From the NCBI RefSeq assembly GCF_016632335.1, contig NZ_JAEPBG010000004.1, forward strand, positions 248,001-312,000: a stretch of 64,000 nt of DNA. The letters run 5' to 3'. Under the pieces are notes generated by a model. That model ran no database searches. It worked only from the letters and a program-made list of their open reading frames with translations, and was not told the DNA's origin. Source of the stretch: Noviherbaspirillum pedocola. Lineage in GTDB: Bacteria > Pseudomonadota > Gammaproteobacteria > Burkholderiales > Burkholderiaceae_D. Position 1 is the stretch's first letter. Each line of letters begins with the position of its first letter. Both the position numbers and the translations under genes were made by a program. Below are positions 26,744 through 35,506 of the stretch, piece by piece.

Positions 26744-27043
26744 AACCACCGGGGCACGAAGAGCTGGTGGCAGCAATAAAGGTCATCGTCTGGATGATCA
26801 GATTCAACACCTTCATCAAGCCATGAAGACCTCACCCGACACCGGCAGGATTATTCCAGTATCTGGAATGAATATTTGACGTATGTGCTGTTTATTGCCA
26901 CCGATCTGGTAAGTAAACTGTGCTTCATCGATGAACACACAAATAAACAAGTGCGCTTCAGCGAGGCAGGACCCGACGGGCGACAACCATTGCCTGACCG
27001 CCGAGCCTGAAAAACACGGATTAACCTGATCTTGGAGAACAAC
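26744..27043. other. Intergenic region upstream of the DUF4148 gene
   Basis: About 300 bases without a supported gene, AT-richer than the surroundings. It contains a perfect dyad, ATTCCAG at 26853-26859 and CTGGAAT at 26863-26869 with a TAT centre. TTGACG at 26877-26882 resembles a -35 hexamer just after the dyad, but no good -10 is found at the right spacing. The dyad may be an operator of a regulator for the DUF4148 gene, 175 bases downstream. Confidence 0.4.
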
Positions 27044-27346
27044 ATGAACGTCAAACAACTGATTGCCGCTGCTGCCGTTTTCGCTGCCGCTGGTTCCGCT
27101 TTTGCACAGCAGACTGAATTTGTCGCACCGGATGCCGGCTTCAAATCGACGCTGACGCGTGCCGAAGTGCGCCAGGACCTGGCCCAGGCGCAAGCGCAAG
27201 GCCAAACCGCAATGCGCGAGCATGATGGCCAGGACACCATCTACGCACGTAGCGACAAATCACGCCAGGACGCAAAGATCGAGCAAGCCAAGGCCGTTAA
27301 GGAGCAGCACAGCAAGTCGCCGGTCAATAGCTTGTATTTCGGCTAA
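27044..27346 (+). CDS. DUF4148 exported small protein
   Basis: A 100-residue protein with a signal peptide (MNVKQLIAAAAVFAAAGSAF, cleavage near AFAQ) and a mature part with LTRAEVRQDLAQAQAQG and a lysine/glutamine-rich tail ending in NSLYFG. This is the DUF4148 pattern, abundant in Burkholderiales, often as stress-induced periplasmic proteins of unknown role. GGAG precedes the ATG at 27044; the slightly earlier 27032 start is not supported. A hairpin terminator follows at 27393. Confidence 0.82.
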   Translation: MNVKQLIAAAAVFAAAGSAFAQQTEFVAPDAGFKSTLTRAEVRQDLAQAQAQGQTAMREHDGQDTIYARSDKSRQDAKIEQAKAVKEQHSKSPVNSLYFG

Positions 27347-27392
27347 TCCTGATAAAACCGCACCAGCCGCCGTTCTCGGCCTGGGATAGCAC

Positions 27393-27415
27393 AGCCGGCA
27401 TGACGCCGGCTTTGT
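27393..27415 (+). terminator. Rho-independent terminator-like hairpin
   Basis: AGCCGGC at 27393-27399 pairs exactly with GCCGGCT at 27405-27411 around the loop ATGAC, and TTGTC follows. It lies 47 bases after the DUF4148 stop. The T-run is short, so efficiency is uncertain. Confidence 0.6.
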
Positions 27416-27549
27416 CATTGGTGCGGCATGGTCGCCAGAGCAGACCATGCTGCCGGAGCGAGATGAGGCCGCGTGGGCCTATCCATGACCCATGAGGCGG
27501 CACGCTCCGAGCAATTGGTGATTGCCGTGCCGCCGCATGTCCTTGCAGT

Positions 27550-28890
27550 TCAGTGAGTCACATCCAGCAACGATGCCTGGATGCCTTGCACACCTGATAG
27601 ACCAAGAATGGTGAGCAGCACGTTTTGCGGGCCGATATGGGCATTTACCGGAGCCCACCATTCGTTTTTCGCCGAGTGTATGCCTGATGAAGAACCGCCG
27701 CCGCTCATCGTGATCGCGGGGATTCCCAGGCTCATCGGCAAATTGGCATCGGTGGAGTGGGCACTGTCGAGAGCGGGCTTTCTGCCCTGTGCTGCCGCCG
27801 CGGCCAACGCTACCTGGACAATTGGCGAGTTCACGGACATCTTTCCTGCCGGCCGATCTCCAATCAGCACCGGTTCAGCCTTGATCGCCGTGCTGTTCCA
27901 CCGCTGATTGGTGTCTTCCACGCCTTGTTGCACAGCAGCCAGAATCTGCTTTTCTATCCGCTGCAACGCCGTCTTGTCTTCCGAACGCATGTCGACCAGC
28001 ATGGAGGCCGACCCTGCGATCGTATTGACGGACTGGCCTCCCTCAATGACCCCGACATTGAACGTCACCTTCGGATCGGTGGTGACGCGCAAATCATCGA
28101 TTCTGGCCACGGCTCTTCCCAAAGCATGAATTGCGGAAGGCAGGCCAAACGCCTCATAGCTATGTCCGCCCGGCCCCTTGAAGTTGATCTTGTAGCGACG
28201 GCTGCCGGTGGCAAGGTAAGTCACCGGCTCGCCTGCGTCGCCACCCAGGGCTGGCTCCAGGCCGACAAACGCCTTGATCTCCTTGTGCTCTGCAAAGATA
28301 TGCTTGACGCCTTTCAGGTCACCCAGGCCTTCTTCGCCCACATTGCCGCAAAAGATAATGTCGCCGTCCGTTTGAATCTTTGCCGCCTTCATCGCCTCGA
28401 CGATCGTCAGGATCGCTGCCAGCGATCGCGCATTGTCCGCAATGCCGGGGGCGTACAGCCGGCCATCCCTTTCCGAAAGGGTCAGATCGGTATTCGTGGG
28501 GTACACCGTATCGAGATGCGCTGCCAGCATGATGGTAGGGCCGCTCCCATTTCCCTTGTAGGTCCCCATCGCATTTCCTGCGTCATCGATATGTACCTGC
28601 TCCAGGCCCAGCGCCTTGAAACGTTCAGCGACAGCGCTTGCGCGCTTTCCTTCCTGGAAGGTGGGTGCGGGAATGGCATTGAGGGTCTTTGTATTGGCGA
28701 CGGTCTTCGCCTCATTCTTTTCAATGAAGTCCAGCGCCTGCCTGATTGAAGGCTGCTGAACGAGTTTATTCATCGGCTCGTTGATTCCCGGCAGAAGAGG
28801 AGGGGACGCTTCTGCGGCAAAGGCGAAAGATGCGACCAAGGTTCCTGTGACAAGTGTGGAAAGTGCGGCAAGTCGTACGCTGGCATGCAT
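27550..28890 (-). CDS. Exported M20-family metallopeptidase
   Basis: A 446-residue zinc-dependent peptidase of the M20 family. The ATG at 28890 is preceded by AAAGGAG; a longer frame to 28965 is not supported. A signal peptide (LSTLVTGTLVASFAFAAEA) targets the periplasm. Metal ligands and catalytic residues are visible: HLDTVYPTNTDL (H-x-D), LYAPGIADNARSLAAILTIV, NVGEEGLGDLKG with the catalytic Glu, VGLEPALGG and SAHSTDANLPMSLGIPA. Members cleave small peptides or acyl amino acids. Neighbours give no hint of a specific substrate. Confidence 0.88.
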   Translation of the reverse strand: MHASVRLAALSTLVTGTLVASFAFAAEASPPLLPGINEPMNKLVQQPSIRQALDFIEKNEAKTVANTKTLNAIPAPTFQEGKRASAVAERFKALGLEQVHIDDAGNAMGTYKGNGSGPTIMLAAHLDTVYPTNTDLTLSERDGRLYAPGIADNARSLAAILTIVEAMKAAKIQTDGDIIFCGNVGEEGLGDLKGVKHIFAEHKEIKAFVGLEPALGGDAGEPVTYLATGSRRYKINFKGPGGHSYEAFGLPSAIHALGRAVARIDDLRVTTDPKVTFNVGVIEGGQSVNTIAGSASMLVDMRSEDKTALQRIEKQILAAVQQGVEDTNQRWNSTAIKAEPVLIGDRPAGKMSVNSPIVQVALAAAAAQGRKPALDSAHSTDANLPMSLGIPAITMSGGGSSSGIHSAKNEWWAPVNAHIGPQNVLLTILGLSGVQGIQASLLDVTH

Positions 28891-29028
28891 TACTGCGGTC
28901 TCCTTTTGGTTTGAATGATGGCTGCGAAGCTGCGCTCGACAATACACGGTTTGGGATGCCGCCATCGGAAAAGCTTAGTTCCGCCTTGGAGCCGAGGCAC
29001 CCGCAGAGCGCTTCAGGGAAGTTGCTTG

Positions 29029-29670
29029 TCAATGCCCGGATTCTTCTTGCCGATGCCGTTGTATGCACTGGTTCAGCTGGTGCTTCGGGGCACGTTGAAT
29101 CTTGCACAGCAGCGCATGCGAAACCTCGTGGACCTCGTATCGTTGTCCCAATTCCCCTATCAGCTTGACAAATAGACTGGCAGCCATTTCCGCGTCAGCC
29201 AGCGCCCGGTGAGCGCGTCCAGCCACAGGAAGATTCGCATACTCGACAAGTGCGCCAAGCCTGTGACTCGGTGCCTGCGGGAACAGACGCCGTGACAGCA
29301 GCAAGGAGCATGCGAACTGCTGAGGTCTGACTCGGTCGATATGCGCCAGCTCGGCGTCCCAGAATTTGCTGTCGAAAGACGCGTTGTGGGCAACCAATGG
29401 ATAGTCGCCTACGAAATCCGATACTTCCTGCATGACTGCGGCAGCTTTTGGCGCCTTGCGTATCATCGCGTCGGAAATTCCGGTGAGGGTTTCGATGTAA
29501 GAAGGGATGCGTACTCCCGCATTCATCAGACTCTGGTAACGGTCCACGACCTTTCCATTCTCCAGGAGGACAGCGGCAATTTCAGTAGCGCGGTCTCCTT
29601 GCGCGGGTGACAACCCGGTTGTTTCAAAATCGATTACAGCCACAATTTCCACAGTACGTTCCTCTGGCAT
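29029..29670 (-). CDS. DEDDh 3'-5' exonuclease (DnaQ/PolC epsilon-like)
   Basis: A 213-residue exonuclease of the RNase T/DnaQ superfamily. The DEDDh motifs are seen: Exo I VIDFETTGLSP (Asp and Glu), Exo II VAHNASFDSKFWDAEL, and Exo III HRALADAEMAASLFVKLIG with the catalytic His. It resembles the stand-alone proofreading-type exonucleases near DNA polymerase subunits rather than oligoribonuclease. It is monocistronic as far as the sequence shows. Confidence 0.85.
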   Translation of the reverse strand: MPEERTVEIVAVIDFETTGLSPAQGDRATEIAAVLLENGKVVDRYQSLMNAGVRIPSYIETLTGISDAMIRKAPKAAAVMQEVSDFVGDYPLVAHNASFDSKFWDAELAHIDRVRPQQFACSLLLSRRLFPQAPSHRLGALVEYANLPVAGRAHRALADAEMAASLFVKLIGELGQRYEVHEVSHALLCKIQRAPKHQLNQCIQRHRQEESGH

Positions 29671-29886
29671 TCACATTCCAATGTCCGGATTGTCTCATCC
29701 GAAGCGATGTCGATAAGGACTTTGGGACAGTTTGTGGCAAACCATCTCCCAGGCCGAAAAGACCATTGCTGGCACAAGAGCGGCCCTATGATTGCTCATT
29801 CGATACATGGACTTGCTCGCGATGTCGCTTCGAGCCTGGTACCGGCATATCGAGAAGCAAGACCCGTCATTGGAAAGGAAGCATGA

Positions 29887-30651
29887 ATGATTGCAGCAAA
29901 AGGGCTTGTGGCGGCAGTACTCGCGGTCGTGGTATCGCTTTCCTGGGCAGAAGAAAATACGGGCGTTACGCCATACCGGCCCTCCCTATCCAATCCGGCA
30001 CAATTGCCGAAGCCGGGCCAGCTCGAGCTGGAATTCGGTGGCTTGCACTCGAAGACCGGAAATGCCCGGGAAGACAGTCTGCCTTACCTTTTGAAGCTTG
30101 GATTTTCCAAAGAATGGGGAATCCTCATTGGCGGCGAAGCCTACGTCTGGTCCCGCGATGAAGAAGGTTCACGAGAACACGGCGTAGGTGACACGAGCTT
30201 CATTCTCAAACGCGCATTCATTGTGAATAGCAAGACGGCTTTTGGATTGGAGCTCGATGCAAAGGTGCCGACTGCGAAGGAAGCCATTGGCAGCGGAAAG
30301 GCCGAGTACACCTTGAACGGCATCTACAGCCAGGACATGGGCAGCATGCACCTGGACGCGAACCTCAATACGACTCGGGTCGGCGTCATCGAGCCCGGCA
30401 CGGCACGCATGCAGACCGGCCTGTCTGCATCGCTTTCCATGCCATTGGTGAAGGGATGGCGGGGCGTCACTGAACTGTCCGGGACACGGCGCAGCGGTAC
30501 ACCAACCACGGCGCAACTGCTTGCTGCGGTCGTGTACAACCCAAGTAAGTGGTATGCCATCGACGTCGGCATGGCCAAGGGTCTCACCAGCAAGTCACAG
30601 GACTGGTCCATCTTTAGTGGTTTTGTCATTCCCATTGCCAGGCTTTGGTAG
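29887..30651 (+). CDS. Outer-membrane transporter-like protein (MetA-pathway phenol-degradation type)
   Basis: A 254-residue exported protein with a signal peptide (MIAAKGLVAAVLAVVVSLSW, then AEENTGVTPYRPSLSNPAQL). The mature part is rich in alternating beta-strand segments with Gly/aromatic residues, including GQLELEFGGLHSKTGN and GDTSFILKRAFIVNSK, as in the beta-barrel family annotated 'MetA-pathway of phenol degradation'. The N-terminus PKPGQLELEFGG and C-terminal FVIPIARLW fit that family. A specific substrate cannot be assigned; family members occur in hydrocarbon and aromatic operons but also outside them. Confidence 0.6.
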   Translation: MIAAKGLVAAVLAVVVSLSWAEENTGVTPYRPSLSNPAQLPKPGQLELEFGGLHSKTGNAREDSLPYLLKLGFSKEWGILIGGEAYVWSRDEEGSREHGVGDTSFILKRAFIVNSKTAFGLELDAKVPTAKEAIGSGKAEYTLNGIYSQDMGSMHLDANLNTTRVGVIEPGTARMQTGLSASLSMPLVKGWRGVTELSGTRRSGTPTTAQLLAAVVYNPSKWYAIDVGMAKGLTSKSQDWSIFSGFVIPIARLW

Positions 30652-30714
30652 CACGGATGACCAGTCACACTTCGCTAGTGTTCGTGCCGGTGATGGTGTT
30701 CGCACCGCCATGCG

Positions 30715-32154
30715 TCAGCTGACGAATACCATCTTCTTCAGCAATGCATGCACGCCCCAATTGCCATCCACGACCTGGGTGACGCCGAAGTCGACCCCCA
30801 CGGACATCAGCGAGATCGCTTCGTCCTCGGTGAGTCCCTTCGCCGTCATCAGGAAATGACGCATCTTGCGATACGCATCGCGCATCGCTCGTTCCAGGGA
30901 AGACTTCTGGAATATCTCGCTTTGCGCCTGCTCCCCGAGTTCGGCGAGATAGTTCGCATAACTGAAGCCATGCACCACCCATTCATCGCGGGTCTCGAGC
31001 AGCGGGTAATGCAGCCCGGCCAGCGCCGTTCCATCGAGGTCTGCGCGCTTGTGCAGGATCAGCTGGAAGGTGCCGGTGAGAGAGCATTCGATGGCCGTGC
31101 CGCACAGTTCCGCATCGCCTTGCGACGCATGCGGATCGCCGACCGAGAACATGGCGCCGGCCACGGCCACCAGATAGTAGACCGTCGCCCCCTTGCCGAT
31201 GCGCCAGTTGTCGATGTTGCCGCCGGTGTAGCTCGGCGGAATCGATGAAGCCATCTCGGCTTCGGCCGGCGCCACGCCTATGGTGCCGAAGTGCGCCCGC
31301 ACCGGCACACGGACGTTTTTCAGCACATCATGGTTCTTGACGATGGTGCTGTGATCCACGGGCACGCCCGGGTAGTCGATGCTCGCATGCACGACGCCGA
31401 AGGGATCGGTCTGCGGCGTCCAGCGATAGTTGTAGACGGCGCGCGCCCAGTGGCTGTCGCCCGATGCGTCAAGCTCGTAGATCGTGATGACTTCGCGCTG
31501 CCTGGGCTCGGTAAGCATGTCACCGTAATGGAAGCCCCAGTTCGCCGCGGCGTTGCTGCCATAGGTTTTGCCGCGATACAGCGGATTGGCGCTGGGGCGC
31601 GGCTTGACATCGATGATGCGCACCTCCAGCACGTCGCCGGGTTGCGCATTGCGGACATGGACCGGGCCGGTGCAGATGTGCACGCCCAGACCGCCGCCAG
31701 CGCCGGCCGGATGCTGCATGTCGCCCGTGCCGCGACGATCCACGTTCTTGCCCTTGCTGTCCCAATGGAAGACGCTCTCGGCGCCCGGGTCGCCCTGCAC
31801 CATGCGCTCGATATCGTCCGCGGCATGATGCGTCAGCGTCTCGATGGTGACGTAGTCGCCGGAATTGACTTCCAGTACCGGCGCGGCCGAACGGCTGAAG
31901 TAACCCCAGAGCACCGTATCCTTCGTCGCCGGAATGTAATGATGCGCACGGGGCTCGTCGACCAGCGTCGCGGAATCGGCGCGGGGCGCCGCTGCTTCAC
32001 TGCGCAGCGCAGGCATGCCCGCAGGCGCTGCCTTCGCGGCGCCGTCTTCCTTCAGGCATGCCTGCACGGACTCCTTCAAGGCTTCGGCGGCATCGGCCAG
32101 GTCATCGGGCGATGCGCCATGCGTGCACATGGCAGTGCAGATGTGTTGGTTCAT
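30715..32154 (-). CDS. Acetamidase/formamidase family protein (FmdA)
   Basis: A 479-residue cytoplasmic amidohydrolase of the FmdA_AmdA family. Key stretches include YVTIETLTHHAADDIERMVQ, HICTGPVHVRNAQPGDVLEV, GKTYGSNAAANWGFHYGDML, GTIGVAPAEAEMASSIPPSY, GGNIDNWRIGKGATVYY and VGDPHASQGDAELCGTAIEC. The family hydrolyses formamide, acetamide or longer amides to ammonia and carboxylate. It is the last gene of a leftward operon (SBP, permease-ATPase, RidA) under a sigma-54-type promoter, consistent with nitrogen scavenging. The N-terminal 60 residues form a separate Ala-rich helical extension, longer than in typical family members. Confidence 0.9.
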   Translation of the reverse strand: MNQHICTAMCTHGASPDDLADAAEALKESVQACLKEDGAAKAAPAGMPALRSEAAAPRADSATLVDEPRAHHYIPATKDTVLWGYFSRSAAPVLEVNSGDYVTIETLTHHAADDIERMVQGDPGAESVFHWDSKGKNVDRRGTGDMQHPAGAGGGLGVHICTGPVHVRNAQPGDVLEVRIIDVKPRPSANPLYRGKTYGSNAAANWGFHYGDMLTEPRQREVITIYELDASGDSHWARAVYNYRWTPQTDPFGVVHASIDYPGVPVDHSTIVKNHDVLKNVRVPVRAHFGTIGVAPAEAEMASSIPPSYTGGNIDNWRIGKGATVYYLVAVAGAMFSVGDPHASQGDAELCGTAIECSLTGTFQLILHKRADLDGTALAGLHYPLLETRDEWVVHGFSYANYLAELGEQAQSEIFQKSSLERAMRDAYRKMRHFLMTAKGLTEDEAISLMSVGVDFGVTQVVDGNWGVHALLKKMVFVS

Positions 32155-32242
32155 GGTTGGTGATATTTCCTGTCGAAGTTTTCCGGGAAAAGCGGGCGTG
32201 CCGCTTCCCGCAAGAGCAAGGCATACGCGGGCGCAGCAAGCG

Positions 32243-32641
32243 TCATTTGCGGATGCCGACGATCAAGTCGATTTCGACCAGGGCGCCGACCGCCAGTCCG
32301 GTCACGCCGACGCAGGTGCGGCTCGGCAAGGGGCCGCTGAACCAGGAGGCATAGGCGGCATTGAAGGCGTCGTAGTCGGCGAAGTCGGTCAGGTAGACAC
32401 GCACCATCAGCGCATCGTCGAGCGTGAGCCCGAACTGCGCGAGCACCGCCTCGAGATTCCTGCGAACCCGTTCGGCCTGGACGACGACGTCTCCCTCGAT
32501 GATGTCGCCAGTCGCCGGATCGGTCGGCATCTGCCCGGTGACGAAGAGCAGGTCGCCCCATTGGGTGGCGTGAGAAAACGGGCCCACCTGGGGAGGAACA
32601 CCCTGCTCGGGCCGGAAGCTGAAGCTCTGCTTGCCAATCAT
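32243..32641 (-). CDS. RidA-family enamine/imine deaminase
   Basis: A 132-residue protein of the RidA (YjgF/YER057c/UK114) family. It has VGPFSHATQWGDLLFVTGQM, the core ERVRRNLEAVLAQFGLTLDD, and the C-terminal PSRTCVGVTGLAVGALVEID. The substrate-binding Arg of RidA is in the PSRTCV stretch. RidA proteins hydrolyse reactive enamines released by dehydratases and amino-acid oxidation. Its ATG overlaps the stop of the permease-ATPase gene (ATGA), so it belongs to the same amine/amide operon. Confidence 0.9.
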   Translation of the reverse strand: MIGKQSFSFRPEQGVPPQVGPFSHATQWGDLLFVTGQMPTDPATGDIIEGDVVVQAERVRRNLEAVLAQFGLTLDDALMVRVYLTDFADYDAFNAAYASWFSGPLPSRTCVGVTGLAVGALVEIDLIVGIRK

Positions 32642-34236
32642 GCTGTGATCGTCTCCGGATAGTCGCCTTGCATCACGCTGAGGAATCGCGCGGTCAGCGG
32701 GTGCCTGGGGCGGGTAAGGACTTCGTGCGCCGGTCCTTCTTCAGTGACCGCGCCGTTGCTGAGGAAGACGACACGATCGGCGACTTCCTTCGCGAAACGC
32801 ACCTGGTGGGTGGAAATGATCATGGTCAGACCGTCCTCGGTGGCCAGCTTGCGGATCACCTCGAGCACCTCGTTGACCATTTCCGGGTCCAGCGCGGAAG
32901 TCGGTTCATCGAGCAGCAATACGCTTGGCCTGGGCGCCAGCGCGCGCGCAATGGCGACCCGCTGCTGCTGTCCGCCGGACAGATGCCGTGGCAGAGCATG
33001 CGCGCGGTGCCGCAAGCCTACGCGGTCGAGCAATTCCATGGCCCGGTGCTGCGCATCGGCGGCGCTCATGCCATGCACCCAGCGCAGCGGACCGGCAACG
33101 TTTTCCAGCGCCGTCAGATGGCCGAACAGGTTGAAGTGCTGGAACACCATGCCGACGCCCGCATACGCCCTCTGCCGGGCAATCTCGCTCATCGACATGG
33201 CGCTGCCATCGGCGTGGAATCCAACCCGCTGTCCGGAAATCCGGACCTCGCCCGTGTCCCAGTCCTCGAGGCGATTGATGCAACGTAGCAGGGTGCTTTT
33301 GCCGGATCCGCTGGGCCCGAGGAGCGCCACGACCTCGCCCTGGCGCACTGTCAGCGACAGCGAATGGAATACCGGGTGGTTGTCGTACTGCTTGCCCAGG
33401 CTGCTGACCTCGACCATGGCCTGTGCCGGCGACGGCTTCACCGGCGCCACGGGCGCAGCCGGCCGGCTGTCGCGCTTGACGACGGCCGAACCCGCGGCAT
33501 GCGCATCCGATGCCTGCTGCTCGTCATGGTCCGGGGCCGTTGCGCCTTTGCCGAAGAAGCGGCGGGAGAGCCCGCGCCGCGACGAGGCGCGATCCAGGTC
33601 CAGCCAGCGCTCGGTCAGCAACTGGATGCCGGCGACGGCGCTGGTCAGGATGAGATAGAGCACGCCCGATGCAAAAAAGACCGAAAAGAAATCGAAGGTC
33701 GAGGAGGCCAGCTGCGTGCTGCGCAGCGTCAGTTCCTGCACCGAGATGATCGAGGCGAGGGAACTGTTCTTGAGCGCGCTGACGGCTTCGCTGCCGAAGG
33801 CGGGAATCATCGTGCGGATTGCCTGGGGCGCGACGATGCGGCGCATCAGCATCGCCGAAGGCATGCCCAGCGCCTGACCGGCCGCCACCTGGCCGCGGTC
33901 CACGCTGCGGATACCGGAACGCAGTATCTCGGCGAAGAACGGGCCTTCGTTCGCGGCCAGCGCGATCCCGCCGGCGACCAGGGCGCTGAACTTGATCCCG
34001 ATGTGAGGCAGCGCATCGTAGACGAACACCATCTGCAGGATCAGGGGCGTGCCGCGGAAGATGACGGCATAAGTGCGCGCGAAGCCGGATAGCCAGCGCT
34101 GGCGGGACATCTGCATAGCCGCCAGCGCCATGCCGAGGAACAGGCCACCCGCAAGCCCCAGCGCCGTCACCTGCAGGGTCAGTAAGATACCCTGCAGGAG
34201 ATACGCAAGGCTGAGGTAATGCAGGAAGAGTTCCAT
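32638..34236 (-). CDS. Polar amino acid ABC transporter, permease-ATPase fusion
   Basis: A 532-residue single-chain protein. Residues about 1-215 are a HisM/GlnP-type permease (IFRGTPLILQMVFVYDALPH, EAA-loop-like QVAAGQALGMPSAMLMRRIV). A low-complexity Ala/Pro linker follows (about 220-270). Residues about 275-530 form a GlnQ-type ATPase: Walker A LLGPSGSGKSTLLRCINRLE, signature LSGGQQQRVAIARALA, Walker B VLLLDEPTSALDPE and IISTHQVRFAKE. Fusion of these two is uncommon but known. It follows its binding protein by 18 bases and overlaps RidA. Confidence 0.9.
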   Translation of the reverse strand: MELFLHYLSLAYLLQGILLTLQVTALGLAGGLFLGMALAAMQMSRQRWLSGFARTYAVIFRGTPLILQMVFVYDALPHIGIKFSALVAGGIALAANEGPFFAEILRSGIRSVDRGQVAAGQALGMPSAMLMRRIVAPQAIRTMIPAFGSEAVSALKNSSLASIISVQELTLRSTQLASSTFDFFSVFFASGVLYLILTSAVAGIQLLTERWLDLDRASSRRGLSRRFFGKGATAPDHDEQQASDAHAAGSAVVKRDSRPAAPVAPVKPSPAQAMVEVSSLGKQYDNHPVFHSLSLTVRQGEVVALLGPSGSGKSTLLRCINRLEDWDTGEVRISGQRVGFHADGSAMSMSEIARQRAYAGVGMVFQHFNLFGHLTALENVAGPLRWVHGMSAADAQHRAMELLDRVGLRHRAHALPRHLSGGQQQRVAIARALAPRPSVLLLDEPTSALDPEMVNEVLEVIRKLATEDGLTMIISTHQVRFAKEVADRVVFLSNGAVTEEGPAHEVLTRPRHPLTARFLSVMQGDYPETITA

Positions 34237-34254
34237 GGATGCGCTCGCAGAAGC

Positions 34255-35202
34255 TTACTTGCCGGTGGTCGAGATGATGCGCGGCGCTTCCTGCGCGCCT
34301 TCGTCGAGTCCCCACTTCTTCAGCAGCGCCGCTTCCGCGCCGGTGTTCTGGATCTCGGTCAGCGCGGCGACCATGGCATCGCGGAAGCGCGGCTTGTTCT
34401 GCGGGATGCCTATGCCGATGTAATACGGCAGCGTGACCGCGACAGCCTTGCTGAGCTTGTCGGGATAGGCCTTGACCGCCTGGTCGACCGTATTGATGTC
34501 ATTGATATAGGTGTCGGCGCGGCCGGCCAGGATGGCCTGGATGCAGTTGGCGTTGTTGTCATACAGCTGCACCGTCGGCGCCGGCTTGCCCGCGGCCTTG
34601 CAGGTATCCGCCAGCTTCTCGATCAGCGGCACCTCGACGAAACCGGTGTTCTCGGCCGCGGTCGCGCCGCACAGGGAGAGATTGATGCCGGTGATGTTCT
34701 TCGGATTGCCCTTGGCAACGAGCACGCCGTCGGACACCTTCGAGTAGGTGATGAAATCGACGGCTTTTGCGCGGTCTTCGGTGGCATAGATATCGGAGAT
34801 CACGAAATCGGCCTGACCACTTTGCAGCGTCGGAATCAGTGCGGCGAAGGTGACGGGCTTGTAGTTCACGGCAAAGCCGAGGCAGCGTCCCATCTGTTCA
34901 CCGAGCTCGATATCGAATCCGATGTACTTCGACGGATCCTTGGGATCGGCGGATTCATAACCCGGCGTATGCGGATTGATCGCATTGATCAATGTCTTGC
35001 CTTTGAGCTCCGGGTATTTCGCTTGCAGCGCGGAGCAGGCCGCGGATACGGCTGGCGCATCATTGGCGGCGAAGGCCGGACTGGCGAAGCCCGCCGCGAC
35101 AAACATGCCGATGGCGCATTGCTGCAATCGCTTGAGAGATGAACGGGCGCAGTGCTGGTTGGCGGCGCGCTTCGGATTAAAGGACTCGTAGGCCTGGTTC
35201 AT
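34255..35202 (-). CDS. Polar amino acid ABC transporter substrate-binding protein
   Basis: A 315-residue SBP family 3 protein. The ATG at 35202 is preceded by GGGAG at 12 bases. The frame to 35244 is rejected because the predicted transcription start is about 35243. A signal peptide ends near residue 45 (MFVAAGFASPAFAAN). Motifs are YIGFDIELGEQMGRCLGFAV, LQSGQADFVISDIYATEDRA and NITGINLSLCGATAAENTGF. The mature part has three or more Cys. It is the first gene of the sigma-54-type operon; the ligand is probably an amino acid, amide or related nitrogen compound. Confidence 0.9.
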   Translation of the reverse strand: MNQAYESFNPKRAANQHCARSSLKRLQQCAIGMFVAAGFASPAFAANDAPAVSAACSALQAKYPELKGKTLINAINPHTPGYESADPKDPSKYIGFDIELGEQMGRCLGFAVNYKPVTFAALIPTLQSGQADFVISDIYATEDRAKAVDFITYSKVSDGVLVAKGNPKNITGINLSLCGATAAENTGFVEVPLIEKLADTCKAAGKPAPTVQLYDNNANCIQAILAGRADTYINDINTVDQAVKAYPDKLSKAVAVTLPYYIGIGIPQNKPRFRDAMVAALTEIQNTGAEAALLKKWGLDEGAQEAPRIISTTGK

Positions 35203-35253
35203 TACGGACAGCTCCCTGTGAGAAGGCATGCCAAGCGCATGCATCGAAGGAAG

Positions 35254-35270
35254 TGCAAGACCTATGCCAA
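35254..35270 (-). promoter_or_regulatory. Sigma-54-type (-24/-12) promoter of the polar-amino-acid operon
   Basis: Read leftward, the sequence is TTGGCATAGGTCTTGCA. It keeps the invariant GG and GC with exactly ten bases between (GG-CATAGGTCTT-GC) and matches the consensus TTGGCACG-N4-TTGCA at all but two positions. The start would be near 35243, leaving a leader of about 40 bases before the ATG at 35202. Sigma-54 promoters need an activator such as NtrC, so nitrogen control is expected. Confidence 0.72.
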
Positions 35271-35465
35271 GACGAAATGCGCGATACGTGCCGCCCCGGA
35301 CCGCACATGCTGCGCAAACGCCTCACGGCTGCGCCTGCGCGCGGGCATTTGCGGACCATGCGCCATTCCGAGGTGCGCGCAGTGCGCGGAGACAGTGCAA
35401 GGTCCGGGAGGCGGCGAGCCGGATTGATCAGCCATCCTGGTTGCAAACCATGAAGCCAATGGCAA

Positions 35466-35506
35466 GCGCCGACGCATTGCGTCCGGCATGCGCATGCCAT
35501 CGGCGC
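35466..35506. repeat. Nested inverted repeats with a 14-base palindrome
   Basis: GCGCCGA at 35466-35472 pairs with TCGGCGC at 35500-35506. Inside are GACGC/GCGTC (35471-35475 and 35479-35483) and the perfect palindrome GGCATGCGCATGCC (35485-35498). On the leftward strand it lies 116-156 bases after the dioxygenase stop and about 200 bases before the sigma-54-type promoter. It could be a transcription end structure or a binding region for a regulator. Confidence 0.5.

Noticed and set aside
29769-29786. Possible sigma-54 promoter before the outer-membrane protein gene
   Set aside because: The -24 element TGGCAC is good and GG-N10-GC spacing holds, but the -12 part (CGGC) matches only the invariant GC, so it is too weak to report as a feature.
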